A DNA stretch of 63,583 nucleotides from Bradyrhizobium liaoningense (GCF_018130785.1 NZ_JAFCJT010000036.1:1-63583); one strand, 5' to 3'. Positions 26,143-35,464 are shown, counted from the stretch's first letter. Notes: generated by a model not told the origin, from the sequence alone. Numbers and translations are program-made.

Positions 26143-26259
26143 ATGGCCGACCCGGCAATGCGCGACCAGTACATCAGGATGACTGACGCTTACGAAGCCA
26201 TGACGGAGAACGAAGAGCGTATAACGCGGCTCACTGCGGCCAATCCTTGTAGAGCGTGA
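26143..26259 (+). CDS. Small acidic protein, 38 residues
   Basis: A short frame, MADPAMRDQYIRMTDAYEAM then TENEERITRL, which recalls the many short rhizobial proteins built as MxDPxxRxQYLxMA. An AAAGG stretch precedes the ATG. It overlaps the 3' end of the membrane-protein gene on the other strand by 29 bases, so only the pattern resemblance supports it. Confidence 0.42.
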   Translation: MADPAMRDQYIRMTDAYEAMTENEERITRLTAANPCRA

Positions 26260-26395
26260 TACCGATCATGATCAGCGAGCCGATTGCGACGACCACCGGG
26301 CAGATAAACGGCAACTCTTCCAGCACGCCGATAGCGACCGCCCGGACGCGGAGAGTTCTCTTCATACGCGCAAAGCGCCAGCCTGCCGCACCCAT
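26231..26395 (-). CDS. Small membrane protein, 54 residues
   Basis: GGAG lies seven bases before the ATG at 26395. A basic N-terminus (AGWRFARMKRTLRVRAVAIG) is followed by one hydrophobic helix (LPFICPVVVAIGSLIMIGIT) and LYKDWPQ. This is the layout of a single-pass inner-membrane protein. Function unknown. Confidence 0.5.
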   Translation of the reverse strand: MGAAGWRFARMKRTLRVRAVAIGVLEELPFICPVVVAIGSLIMIGITLYKDWPQ

Positions 26396-26868
26396 CGAAC
26401 GTCTCCGGTTGGCCCCCAGCAGCCGCCACCCCACTCTTCAGCGCGGAGCGATCTTCGGCTATTGCCCATTCGGATGTATCCCTAGACCAAGGTGAAGGAA
26501 CCCTTGCAAGTCTCGCGTCCGCATTGCTCTCAGAGGGCGACGTTGAAGCCGACATTGCTGCACGGGTGACTGCTCTAGCTACCAATCGAATTCCTCCGGT
26601 TGCTAGACGGTGCTGGCCTCACCGGAGGTGAAAGTCACAGAGCACGCTGCAACCTACTTCGTCCCCGATACTGAGACCCTTTGACGCGGCGGGTTAGGCA
26701 GTCCCGCCGCGTCATGCGAATGGACGATGACTGTGATCGCTTCACTGCCTAGCCTTCGGCAAACTCGGCTTGCTCAGCGGGAGAACGCTCGGCGTTGCCT
26801 GCGGATGAGTTTCGACGGCACGTGGGGACGGCCTCCAGCAGCCGCTTCGATCACCGAGGAGCTACTGA
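26396..26868. other. Region with a decayed frame and a stem-loop
   Basis: A plus-strand frame around 26434-26630 has a protein-like sequence (SLDQGEGTLASLASALLSEG, DVEADIAARVTALA) but no start codon with a ribosome site, so it may be the tail of a decayed gene. It is followed by a hairpin at 26683-26713. Between that and the glycosyltransferase nothing else was seen. Confidence 0.35.
26683..26713. terminator. Strong GC hairpin
   Basis: GACGCGGCGGG and CCCGCCGCGTC form an 11-base-pair perfect stem with a 9-base loop. It stands behind a short open frame ending in TGA at 26682, as a terminator would. No T-run follows it on the plus strand. Confidence 0.6.
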
Positions 26869-27843
26869 ATGCACAAGTTGCAGGCCCTCCCACGTGGTAG
26901 TTCCCGACGTTCGGAACCCCGGCCGTTCATTTCGGTCGCGATCCCAACCTTTCGACGTCCTTTTGGGCTGCAACGCGCGATCGAAAGCGTGCAGCAGCAG
27001 GACTTCTCCGATTGGGAAATGGTGATCAGCGACGACGAAGGGCTAGTGGGCGAGAGTTGTCACCTCTTGTCCGAATATGTCAGCACAGAACCGCGCATCC
27101 GAGTGGTCGAGAACCGCAGAGGCCGTGGTCAGGTCGAGAACACGAACAATGCGATGCTTGCGTGTCGCGGTCCCTGGATCAAATTGTTGCATGACGACGA
27201 CTGGCTCGCACCAGGGGCGCTTACGTCTTTCGCGAGACTTGCGTTGGCCTACCCCGCCGCGGCATTCATCACCTCCACAAGCCATCTCGTTCAAGACAAA
27301 GGCACAAAGTACCGGCAAGGGGGTGAGATTTACGTGTATTCGGGCCAACAGTGCCTGACTGATCTCTATTTGGTGGGCAAAACGCGGTCGCTCGGAATTG
27401 TCCCATCGACGCTGTTGGTCAATAGCAACGTCGTCAAAGCCGGCTGCCTGATGCGAAACTACAAGTCGATAAGTTGGGGGGTGGACCAACTGTTCTTCAT
27501 TGATCTGGCCTGCCATGGTGACATGGTGGCGATAGACGATGGTCTTATCTTTTACGACATGACCAACCACCCCTGCATCACGGCAGACGGGTCGTTCACT
27601 CACATTGACCAAGAGACTGTCGATCTCAAACGCCTCACTTGGAGCCTTTTGGAAGATAAAGGAGCACTTCCCGATCCTGAAACGGTCGTGCGTGCGTTGC
27701 GTGTTGCTCGACTACGCGGACGGATCGGCCGGCAGCCACTCGGCGCAACGATCCGTGACGCAATCCAAATCCTGCGCCCCTCGGTCCTGATGGCTCTCAA
27801 CAAGATCATCCGTGCTCGGGCGCGCGCGCCGAGTGCAATTTAA
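26869..27843 (+). CDS. Family 2 glycosyltransferase
   Basis: A 324-residue GT-A fold glycosyltransferase. The nucleotide-binding start is FISVAIPTFRRPFGLQRAIE, followed by SDWEMVISDDEG. The metal-binding DxD-like motif is LLHDDDWLAPGA. The C-terminal third is less conserved and has no membrane helix. GAGGAG precedes the ATG by eight bases. It stands alone in an accessory region of lower GC than the flanks, with no other polysaccharide genes, which suggests horizontal arrival. Donor and acceptor sugars cannot be predicted. Confidence 0.85.
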   Translation: MHKLQALPRGSSRRSEPRPFISVAIPTFRRPFGLQRAIESVQQQDFSDWEMVISDDEGLVGESCHLLSEYVSTEPRIRVVENRRGRGQVENTNNAMLACRGPWIKLLHDDDWLAPGALTSFARLALAYPAAAFITSTSHLVQDKGTKYRQGGEIYVYSGQQCLTDLYLVGKTRSLGIVPSTLLVNSNVVKAGCLMRNYKSISWGVDQLFFIDLACHGDMVAIDDGLIFYDMTNHPCITADGSFTHIDQETVDLKRLTWSLLEDKGALPDPETVVRALRVARLRGRIGRQPLGATIRDAIQILRPSVLMALNKIIRARARAPSAI

Positions 27844-28409
27844 TTCATCCTTTCTGCGGGAACGCTCTGATCTGATAGCGCAGCTAACTGACCGCCGCTC
27901 GAAATAGCAAGGTCCGCTATGGGGCCAAAGGCTGACCTCGGCATCTTGCAGGAGCTTTGTCCGTTCACCGCCTAGCAGCAGACATCGGGGTGCAAGAGCT
28001 CATCATATTCATCGATCTCCTCTTAGCAGGTCTGTTCGCTTTTGCACAAACAGCTACGGGGGCGTTCGCCTCAGCCCGCCTCGCCCGAGCGCGCGGCCAG
28101 TCGCTTGCCCGACCGGCCTCGTCGGCTGCGACCGCGCGGAGGTCGCCAGTAGTGACAGTCTCAGGCATCGCGTTACCGCAGGATAGCTCACTTCCGCTTT
28201 CGGCGGCATAGCCGACCTGCCCGGACTTGCCGCTGGCCAACCCGGTCGCGAATGACCAAAACCGGAGTTGGGCTCCGCTGCATTCACATGAGATGCCACG
28301 GCTCAAACCCGCTCAACCATCGGTTTACATGTTTCATGCCAGCGGCTTATCCTTTGGGTGCGCGAAGATGCCTTCCTGCGAAGGGAGGACACCGTGAGGG
28401 GTTCGCAAC
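27844..28409. other. Gene-free stretch before the winged-helix/TPR gene
   Basis: No convincing gene. A minus-strand AGAGGAG followed by ATG encodes only about 15 residues (MNMMSSCTPMSAARR). Bases 28157-28260 have the look of a repeat (GGCATAGCCGACCTGCCCGG). The leader of the next gene holds GAGGGG at 28396-28401. Confidence 0.4.
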
Positions 28410-29960
28410 TTGCGCTATCGCTTCGAGGAATTCGCATTTGACATCGACCGACGCGAACTGCATCGCGGGGCAGAGGTCGTTTCCATTACACCGCAGGTGT
28501 TCGATCTGCTCGAATACCTAATCCGAAACAGGGAGCGCGTCGTCAGCAAGGACGACCTTATCAACGCCGTTTGGAATGGTCGCATCGTGTCCGATGCTGC
28601 GCTTACGACCCGCCTGAATGCTGTCCGCGCTGCCATCGGCGATACCGGCGAGGAGCAGCGCCTCATCAAGACGCTTCCGCGCAAGGGCTTCCGTTTCGTC
28701 GGACAGGTGCGGGAGGCTCCAGAAGTTGCGGGCCAAAATCCGGGCGATGCGCCCGAGAGCGCTCCTGCGCTCCCGGACAGGCCCTCCATCGCCGTATTGC
28801 CGTTCGAGAACATGAGCGGCGATCCCGAGCAGGAATATTTCGCGGATGGAATGGTTGAGGAGATCATCACCGCGCTTTCGCGGTTCAAATGGCTGTTCGT
28901 GATCGCCCGCAATTCCAGCTTTACCTACAAGGGCAAGGCGGTGAACGTGAAGCAGGTCGGGCATGAGCTGGGCGTGCGCTATATCCTTGAGGGGTCTGTG
29001 CGCAATGCAGCGGGGAAAGTTCGCATAGCAGGGCAGTTGATTGACGCGGTGACCGGCGCGCACATCTGGGCGGATCGGATCGAGCGCGACCTGACAGACG
29101 TTTTCGCGCTTCAGGACGAAGTGACGGTCGCCGTTGTCTCAGCTATCGAGCCAAAATTGGTTCAAACGGAAATCGCAATGGCGGCGCGGCGCCGACCGGA
29201 GAACCTCACCGCCTATGATTTTTATCTCCGCGCTCTGCCGCAGTCTTACCTGGCGACCCGCGAAGGGTTGGCCGACGCGATCAGGTTGGCTCACCGCGCC
29301 TTGGAACTGCACTCTCGGTTCGGCGGTGCCGCGGCTCTCGCAGGTCTCTGTCACATGCGAAACGTCCTTTTCGGCTATGCTGGCGATCCCCAGTTCGACC
29401 GCAGGGAAGCCGTTCGGCTTTCTCGCTTGGCATTGAGCGTCGACGATAGTGATCCAGATACGTTAGCAGCGGCTGCTGTAATCTCGGCGTTCATGATTGG
29501 CGATTGTGAAAGTGAGATCGAAATGGCTGACCGCGCGGTTGCGCTCAATCCCAATTCATTTGGCGCATGGTCCGCCAGAGGCTGGGTCTGTAGAGCTGCG
29601 GGGCTACCGCAGGAAGCGGTCCAGAGCTTCGAACGTGCCATTCGCGTGAACCCGATAGACCCGCTGCTACATTCGTCGTTTGTCGGGATGGGCATAGCCT
29701 TGATCGAGCTTCGTCGCTTTGACGAGGCCATCGTCGCAGCCAAGAAAGCCCAACGCCAGAAATCCTCCTATTGGCCAGCTTACTGCTGTCTCGCGTCCGC
29801 TTTCGCCCATCGCGCGCGCGAGGCTGAGGCCCGCGAGGCGTTGGCGCGTCTGCTTGAGTTCGATCCCGCCTTTACAATATCAGCGTTCATCGCGCGGGGC
29901 GGGCAATCAAACGCGAAGCTGTTGATTGAGGGTCTTCGGAAAGCTGGGTTGCCCGAATGA
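28410..29960 (+). CDS. Winged-helix, TolB-like and TPR-repeat protein (CadC-like)
   Basis: A 516-residue protein with three parts. Residues 1-100 are an OmpR/CadC-type winged helix (VSITPQVFDLLEYLIRNRER, LIKTLPRKGFRFVG). Residues about 118-260 are a TolB N-domain-like unit (PSIAVLPFENMSGDPEQEYF, LGVRYILEGSVRNAAGKVRI). The rest is TPR-like helices. No membrane helix is visible, unlike E. coli CadC. The start is TTG, preceded by GAGGGG; the upstream frame is closed by TGA, and the paralogue near 61.8 kb has the same TTG-CGC-TAT start. Function is unknown, probably a ligand- or protein-sensing DNA-binding regulator. Confidence 0.82.
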   Translation: MRYRFEEFAFDIDRRELHRGAEVVSITPQVFDLLEYLIRNRERVVSKDDLINAVWNGRIVSDAALTTRLNAVRAAIGDTGEEQRLIKTLPRKGFRFVGQVREAPEVAGQNPGDAPESAPALPDRPSIAVLPFENMSGDPEQEYFADGMVEEIITALSRFKWLFVIARNSSFTYKGKAVNVKQVGHELGVRYILEGSVRNAAGKVRIAGQLIDAVTGAHIWADRIERDLTDVFALQDEVTVAVVSAIEPKLVQTEIAMAARRRPENLTAYDFYLRALPQSYLATREGLADAIRLAHRALELHSRFGGAAALAGLCHMRNVLFGYAGDPQFDRREAVRLSRLALSVDDSDPDTLAAAAVISAFMIGDCESEIEMADRAVALNPNSFGAWSARGWVCRAAGLPQEAVQSFERAIRVNPIDPLLHSSFVGMGIALIELRRFDEAIVAAKKAQRQKSSYWPAYCCLASAFAHRAREAEAREALARLLEFDPAFTISAFIARGGQSNAKLLIEGLRKAGLPE

Positions 29961-31113
29961 GCGGTGGACAGCTGCAGCGCATAGTGGACATTGGGTGCGG
30001 CGCACGTCCCTGTCACTGCAACCACGGATTTTCGCGCAGCAAATATCCAGACCTCTCGGCGTCGCGCGGTCCCCGCGCTTTGGGGCGCTCTCCAAAGGAC
30101 CCTGCCGACCGATTGCGGAGGGACCGCGACAACTTCACACGCCCGGATAGCGTCACGCGCCGCACGTCATCACGATCACGAAAACTGCCAAGTTTACCTG
30201 TTCCGTTAACTTTTCATTAACCGGGTCCGCGCACCATCGATCCCGTTCTGAGGGGACACTGCGTCGCTTCTTGTCTTGTCGCCACGCATCGTCACCACGA
30301 CGCGACCGTGCGTCAGCATTAAGCGCACGACCCTCACCAATCCCTCCCGCTGGTTTCCGGCCGCACGGCATCACGCTACCGCGTCACCATCGCCACCCTC
30401 GCGCGCGTCACGGCATCTTACGGTCGCAGCCTGCTACCGAAAGCGCGCCCGCATCACGGCGCGGACAGGCGACCGATAGCGGACCGCATCACCTCATCGC
30501 GTCATCACCACGTGGACGGACCGGGCCGCGCCAGCGCCATGTGAAACTAGGGCCTATTAGGGCCCGGCAGGTTCGGTCGGGCCATTCGTCGATCCGGAAG
30601 CAGTCGCAATATGCATACGTTTTCAGGCATTTACGCCGATTTCAACAGACCGAAGAAATCGCTGGCGGAAAGGACCACACGGTTTTGCCGTACGCACGGC
30701 CCGCCATGTCGCCGCAGTTTTTCCAGCCCTGTCGACGGAGCCCGAAACTTGCAGGCGAGACGAAGCCTGACAGCGCCGCTCATCCAGCACGAAGTCTTGG
30801 GCTCACGGAGAGCAATCCGCCCTGCCCAACGCCTCTCGCGCCCGACGCTGCCGCGTCCACCGCAAGCCCGGCTCGCGACACGTGACGACACAAGATCGCC
30901 CCTCAAGGATGAGCCGGGATGGGCGACACATACGACATTTCCGGGGTTGACGGGGTGATGGGTGTTTTGCCCGGAGGGTCTCTGTCACACAAACCGAGCC
31001 AAATCTCACGGGCAAGCAGAAGTCGCTGGCGGCGGACATGAAGGACGGAAACGTCCAAAATCTCCGGGGATTCCCGGACGTTTGCGGCGACGGTGCGCTG
31101 CGCGGCCTCGGCG
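29961..31113. other. Repeat-dominated region without genes
   Basis: Roughly 1.1 kb between the convergent TolB-like genes. It contains the second copy of the 190-base repeat (30753-30944) and, to its left, 30540-30752, material of the same style. Short open frames here are repeat translations without ribosome sites. No RNA gene was recognised. Confidence 0.55.
30753..30944. repeat. Dispersed repeat, copy 2
   Basis: Nearly identical to window bases 1-195, in the same orientation, with a handful of substitutions and small indels. The sequence continues to the left (from about 30650) where copy 1 is cut by the window edge. It is non-coding. Two copies within 31 kb indicate a genome-wide family. 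Confidence 0.85.
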
Positions 31114-32877
31114 CTATTCCAGCATTCCAGCCTTGCGCATTCCCTCGATAAACATCTCCGCGTCTTCCGAACGCTGAAATGGAACCCAGCTCTTCAGCTG
31201 TGAAATTCGCAAATCCGGGTCAACGTTTTGTAGTCGCTTGACCATTGAATACGCTTCGTCGGTCCGATTCAGTACGGAACAGGCAACTGTCGCGAATCTG
31301 AGCGCAGATGGGAAAGATGGACGACGCGTAAGCGCCTTGCTGATCCACTCTAATGCTTCCACGGGCCTGTGAAGAAAAAGCAGCGCGATACCCATGGCTG
31401 TTTCCGCCTGATGTATCTCAGGATCGATTGGATTGAGACGCATTGTGTGGCTGACCTCGGCCAGAGCCTTTTCGTGCTTTCCGAGATAGATGCTCGTCCA
31501 GCACCGCGCTTGCCAAGCCCGAAACAGGTTTGGATTAACTGACAGCGCTTGGTTGGCAAGGGTATCGGCGGTTTGCGCATCACGTGCAGCAAAGCCAAAA
31601 AACTGCGCCGCACAAGCCAGGGCTACGGCGTCGTCCTGACCAAACTCTACGGCAAGTAAAGCAAATTGCTTCCCCAGAGCCAGTTGCTCGGTATCGTTTC
31701 TCGCCCAACCGATGCTGTGGCGGAGACGGTAGCATTCTGACGCCAATCCATATGCTGCCGCAAATGACGGGTCCAGATCGATCGCCTGCTTGAAGTGCTG
31801 TAATGCCTCCACATTGCTGTCAGGACTCATCAGCTGCAATCGGGAGATACCACGATAATAGTAGTTGCAAGCATCGAGACTTTGAGTTGGCTTTCGGGCC
31901 GACCTTTCGATTTCTGCTTGTTGTAGCTTCGGAGCGATCGCTCCGACTAGCTTCTTGGTAACCTGATCTTGCAGTTCAAAGATGTCGTCAAGCGCACCAT
32001 CGAATTTCTCTGCCCACAAATGCGCTCCAGTAGCCGCTTCGATCAATTGGCCCGTAATGCGCACGCGTCCACCCACTTTTCTTACACTGCCTTCCAGGAC
32101 ATAACGTACGCCGAGCTCCCGACCGACTTGCTTGATGTCGACCGGCTTGCCCTTGTAGGTGAACGACGAGTTACGAGCGATTACAAATAGAGATTTGAAC
32201 CTCGACAACGCGGTGATGATGTCTTCCACGATGCCGTCGGCGAAGTATTCCTGCTCCGCGTCACCGCTCATGTTTTGAAACGGCAGAACCGCGATGGACG
32301 GTTTGTCGGGAAGGGCGAGCATCGGGCTTGGCGCACGTTCCTCCGCTGCTGCGGCCGCGCCGTCTGGCATCCCGAGGCGCCAGGCGCGCATCGGTACGAC
32401 GATATTCTTGAGGGTTTGCTCGCCGATGTCTTCGAAGACGATGTCAAGCTTGCCGCGAACCTGGCGTTGGGCATCGTCCGAGATGCAGACGCCTCCTGGT
32501 TTCGCGATGCTTTCCAGCCGCGCGGCGATGTTTACACCGTCGCCGAAGATGTCATCGTCATCAATAATAATGTCGCCAACGTGCACGCCAATCCGGAATT
32601 CGACCCTCGTTTCCTGCGGAATATCCGCGTTTTGCCTGGCCATGCCGCGCTGGACTTCGATCGCACATCGAACCGCATCGACAGCACTCGCAAACTCAAT
32701 CAGCAGACCGTCGCCAGTTGTCTTGACGATACGGCCGCGATGTGCCGCCACGGTGGGATCGATCATCGTCTGCCTGGCGGTCTTTAGATCTGCGAGCGTG
32801 CGTTCCTCGTCACGGCCCATCAGGCGGCTATAGCCGGCGACATCCGCCGCCAGCACTGCCGCTAACCGCCGCTCCAT
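31114..32877 (-). CDS. Class III adenylate cyclase with TolB-like and TPR domains
   Basis: A 587-residue protein. The N-terminal cyclase domain has its catalytic parts: metal aspartates in LAADVAGYSRLM and TTGDGLLIEF, and the transition-state pair in GDGVNIAARLE. A TolB-like module (PSIAVLPFQNMSGDAEQEYF, LGVRYVLEGSVRKVGGRVRI) and TPR helices follow, closely related to those at 28410 and 60252. It would make cAMP in response to an unknown signal sensed by the C-terminal half. The ATG at 32877 fits the usual MERRLAAVLAADV start; a TTG nine codons upstream is possible. The stop of the 58-residue gene upstream lies 28 bases away. Confidence 0.87.
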   Translation of the reverse strand: MERRLAAVLAADVAGYSRLMGRDEERTLADLKTARQTMIDPTVAAHRGRIVKTTGDGLLIEFASAVDAVRCAIEVQRGMARQNADIPQETRVEFRIGVHVGDIIIDDDDIFGDGVNIAARLESIAKPGGVCISDDAQRQVRGKLDIVFEDIGEQTLKNIVVPMRAWRLGMPDGAAAAAEERAPSPMLALPDKPSIAVLPFQNMSGDAEQEYFADGIVEDIITALSRFKSLFVIARNSSFTYKGKPVDIKQVGRELGVRYVLEGSVRKVGGRVRITGQLIEAATGAHLWAEKFDGALDDIFELQDQVTKKLVGAIAPKLQQAEIERSARKPTQSLDACNYYYRGISRLQLMSPDSNVEALQHFKQAIDLDPSFAAAYGLASECYRLRHSIGWARNDTEQLALGKQFALLAVEFGQDDAVALACAAQFFGFAARDAQTADTLANQALSVNPNLFRAWQARCWTSIYLGKHEKALAEVSHTMRLNPIDPEIHQAETAMGIALLFLHRPVEALEWISKALTRRPSFPSALRFATVACSVLNRTDEAYSMVKRLQNVDPDLRISQLKSWVPFQRSEDAEMFIEGMRKAGMLE

Positions 32878-32904
32878 TCGCTCGCCGCTCAATTCAGTCT
32901 CCAA

Positions 32905-33081
32905 TTAGGTAACGGATTGCCGGTTGTCGAAGCACAGCGGGCGGCAGTCGCGTGGGGTCGGGAACCGACCTTCCGCGAACCGCGCTATGATTGCCGCGCG
33001 ACTCTCGAAGCCGTGCGCTCGCCTGCTGCTATCGAACACCGCCGCAGCGACCAGCTCCGTCTCTCCGATGGCTAGCGCCAT
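32905..33081 (-). CDS. Small protein of 58 residues upstream of the cyclase
   Basis: An ATG at 33081 with AAGGGAGA before it opens a 58-residue frame: MALAIGETELVAAAVFDSSR, then a basic middle (RAHGFESRAAIIARFAEGRF) and a cysteine-bearing tail. It ends just before the cyclase gene on the same strand, so the two may be co-transcribed. Part of its coding sequence (32969-33018) recurs near 34322-34371. I do not recognise the family. Confidence 0.5.
   Translation of the reverse strand: MALAIGETELVAAAVFDSSRRAHGFESRAAIIARFAEGRFPTPRDCRPLCFDNRQSVT
32969..33018. repeat. 50-base repeat, copy A
   Basis: This stretch matches 34322-34371 at 43 of 50 positions in the same orientation. In copy A it is part of the 58-residue gene; in copy B the same reading frame gives a short similar peptide (HGFERRAPIVTRFAEG) and then a stop. 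The pair flanks the AraC gene at 33179-34132. Confidence 0.65.
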
Positions 33082-33178
33082 AGTGCGTCTCCCTTGATCA
33101 TGGCGCGCGCCGGGTTGGTTTAGCGACCGGAGCTACAGCCGCCCCAGAGCAATTGCCCTATCTGTAGAGCGATTGCTG

Positions 33179-34132
33179 TTACCTCATGCGTCGCCGCCAA
33201 TCGCGTGGGGTTTCGCCGGTCAGCTTCCTGAAGGCCGCGGCGAAAGCGGTTTGGGACGCATAACCGAGCTCCGCTGCGATCGACACGATCGAAGCGTCTG
33301 TGTCGCGCAGCATGTTCATAGCCTGATCGAGCCGGTACTGACGCAGCCAGGCATGCGGTGAAAGCCCGGTGCTTTCCTTGAAGGCGCGGCAAAAGTGGAA
33401 GCGGGACAGGTCCGCCTCCGACGCGAGCGCGGCGAGCGAGACGTCAGCATCGCCGTCCGAGCGCAAGCGTTCGATCGCGCGCAGCAGCGTCTTCGGCGCC
33501 AGCCCGCCCCTGGCCGATTGGAGCGTGATTGGCGAACCCGAGTGCGCAGCCAGAAGGCGCGTGGCCAGGAGGTCTGTCAGTTGCTGCCTGAACAGCATGT
33601 CCAGGGCTTCATTGCCTTCCAGGACGTCCGCTGCGCTCAGGAGCAATCGGGACGTAATGGGGTCGGGATGCGCCGTTCGCTCCAGGAGTTCGGTCGAAGT
33701 GGCGGAATGGGACTCGTCGGCAACACGCTTCAGCGTTGTGTGAGGAAGATAGAGCTGAACCACATCAACAGGTTTTGGAATGTCCCATCGGGAGCTTGAT
33801 CCTTCCGGAATGATAATCACAACCCCGGGACGAAACGTTCCAATCGCAACCGATCTTCCCGACCGCCGCTCCATGCGCTGCACCGAGCCGTTATAAGCCA
33901 TGATGACGTGGTGATTCATGGGCTCGACAACGTCGTGCAACGGCTCATGTTTCCAGTGAGCGACCCCGGCACCGGAGTCATCCAAAGCCATGCTAAATGG
34001 TGTGGTCCCAAGCACCCGCGCCATCTCCACATCGGCAGGACGACGCGCGGCATTGGCCTGAGTGACTTGGCGCGGCTCAGCCGCGACTGACATATCTTCC
34101 TCCAAGGAGGCACGCAGGACATGTTTACTCAT
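33179..34132 (-). CDS. AraC-family transcriptional regulator
   Basis: A 317-residue regulator. The last 100 residues hold two AraC helix-turn-helix motifs (LAALASEADLSRFHFCRAFK and IAAELGYASQTAFAAAFRKL) with the usual PRDWRR end. The N-terminal 200 residues form a sensor domain with a cupin-like PGVVIIIPEGSSSRWDIP stretch, shared with AraC proteins of rhizobia. The ATG follows GAGGAT by seven bases. The target genes are not evident: the nearest neighbours are the cyclase locus and a TetR gene. Confidence 0.85.
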   Translation of the reverse strand: MSKHVLRASLEEDMSVAAEPRQVTQANAARRPADVEMARVLGTTPFSMALDDSGAGVAHWKHEPLHDVVEPMNHHVIMAYNGSVQRMERRSGRSVAIGTFRPGVVIIIPEGSSSRWDIPKPVDVVQLYLPHTTLKRVADESHSATSTELLERTAHPDPITSRLLLSAADVLEGNEALDMLFRQQLTDLLATRLLAAHSGSPITLQSARGGLAPKTLLRAIERLRSDGDADVSLAALASEADLSRFHFCRAFKESTGLSPHAWLRQYRLDQAMNMLRDTDASIVSIAAELGYASQTAFAAAFRKLTGETPRDWRRRMR

Positions 34133-34585
34133 GAACGTATCCTCGCATTAGGGAGGCGATGTACGCTGACGGGGGCAAGCTCCCCCGTGATCAGGAGTCA
34201 TTTGTTGCGCTGATCGGGAGGATCGCTTGGCCTGCTCACCGCTCATTTCGGCTCCAATCCAGCCATCGCATCGCTAGTTACCAAAGCCCTCCTGGCGGCA
34301 GCCCCGCTTGGCTGGGACTACCCTTCGGCGAACCGCGTCACGATTGGCGCGCGCCTCTCGAAGCCGTGCGTTTGCCTCATCGAGATCCTTGTTCTTGGAC
34401 TCGGCCTTAGCGACTAGCTTCCGCCAGCACGGGAGCGTTCAGCTATTGCCATCCCCCACCGTCGACATCGGCGGTACGATCGGGGCAGTTCAGGTCTTTC
34501 AACCGGAATGGTAATGACCAGTACCCCAATTTCAAGTAAGGTAACGTACCGTACCCGTCAAGGGGTAATTTGGACGGAGTTTTCC
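34133..34585. other. Intergenic region with 50-base repeat copy B and TetR promoter
   Basis: No complete gene. Copy B of the 50-base repeat is at 34322-34371. On the minus strand 34290-34430 an open frame (DLDEANARLREARANRDAVR) without a start resembles a coiled-coil tail. From 34520 the region carries the promoter of the TetR gene, with three GTACC words and a partial palindrome GGTAACGTACCGTACC (34540-34555) that may be its operator. Confidence 0.4.
34322..34371. repeat. 50-base repeat, copy B
   Basis: Partner of 32969-33018, same orientation, seven mismatches. The reading frame of copy A is kept but ends in TAG right after the shared part, so copy B looks like a broken relative of the 58-residue gene. 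Confidence 0.65.
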
Positions 34586-35266
34586 ATGGCTGTTGCTGCT
34601 CGCACTCGCTCAAAGCGGTCGACTCGGGAAAATCGGCGCACCGCCATTCTCGAGGCGGCCGCCCAAGTCTTCTTTGAACAGGGATACGCCGCGACCAGCA
34701 TCGACGCGATCATCGAGCGCATCGGCGGCTCGAAGCGAACCATCTACAACGAGTTCGGAAGCAAGGAAGGCATATTCACCGCCCTGGTTACCGAGAACGC
34801 GGACGCCGCCGTTGCAGCGCTCTCCGTCGAGCGGTTTGCCGCCCGTAACCTCAGTGAAGTCCTGCTCGAATTTGGACGCCGACTGCTGGCGATCTACATG
34901 TCGCCTGCCGTCATCGGCATCTACCGCTCGATCATGACGGAGGCGCCGCGGTTTCCCAAGCTGGCCAAGGCTTTCTATGACAAGGGACCGGGCCGCGCCT
35001 CAGACCGCCTCGCCGACGTACTGGAAGACGCGAAGGCCCGCGGTGAAATTCAAATCGGGGACTGTCATTTAGCGGCGGACCACTTCGTTGGCATGCTACG
35101 CGACAACCTTCATCTGCGGGTCATCCTCGGATTGCGGCCGCCACCGTCGGCAGCGGAAGCCGAGGCCGCGGTGGCTTCCACGGTCAACATCTTCCTCTAC
35201 GGAATCCATGGCGCGAAGCTGCCGCAACGCTCGAAGAGAGGCGCGCAATCAGGGGCGATGAGTTAG
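34586..35266 (+). CDS. TetR/AcrR-family regulator
   Basis: A 226-residue regulator. The N-terminal helix-turn-helix is textbook (RRTAILEAAAQVFFEQGYAA, then ERIGGSKRTIYNEFGSKEGI). The C-terminal half matches the TetR_C_7/AefR-like type (AIYMSPAVIGIYRSIMTEAP). The ATG at 34586 has GGAG six bases upstream, and an earlier in-frame start lies inside the probable operator. No efflux or enzyme gene lies beside it, so its target is unknown. Confidence 0.85.
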   Translation: MAVAARTRSKRSTRENRRTAILEAAAQVFFEQGYAATSIDAIIERIGGSKRTIYNEFGSKEGIFTALVTENADAAVAALSVERFAARNLSEVLLEFGRRLLAIYMSPAVIGIYRSIMTEAPRFPKLAKAFYDKGPGRASDRLADVLEDAKARGEIQIGDCHLAADHFVGMLRDNLHLRVILGLRPPPSAAEAEAAVASTVNIFLYGIHGAKLPQRSKRGAQSGAMS

Positions 35267-35464
35267 AATCTGCAGAGACCGAAATTCAAATAGATTCAAT
35301 TTGATAGCAGAAGAACGCTACCTGCTTCCCCACATCACCCCAATATACGATATCTCATCCAATGTTCCGCCTAGGGCAAAGGCGGATATCCGGCGAGATA
35401 AGCGCTCAATCCGGGTTGTCGCCCACACGTGCCGGCGATCCGGATAGATCCTTCCAAGGATTGG

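Noticed and set aside
29961..31113. CRISPR array or RNA gene in the GC-rich gap
   Set aside because: The repeats are irregular, without a constant unit and spacers, and one part is a dispersed repeat also found at the window start.
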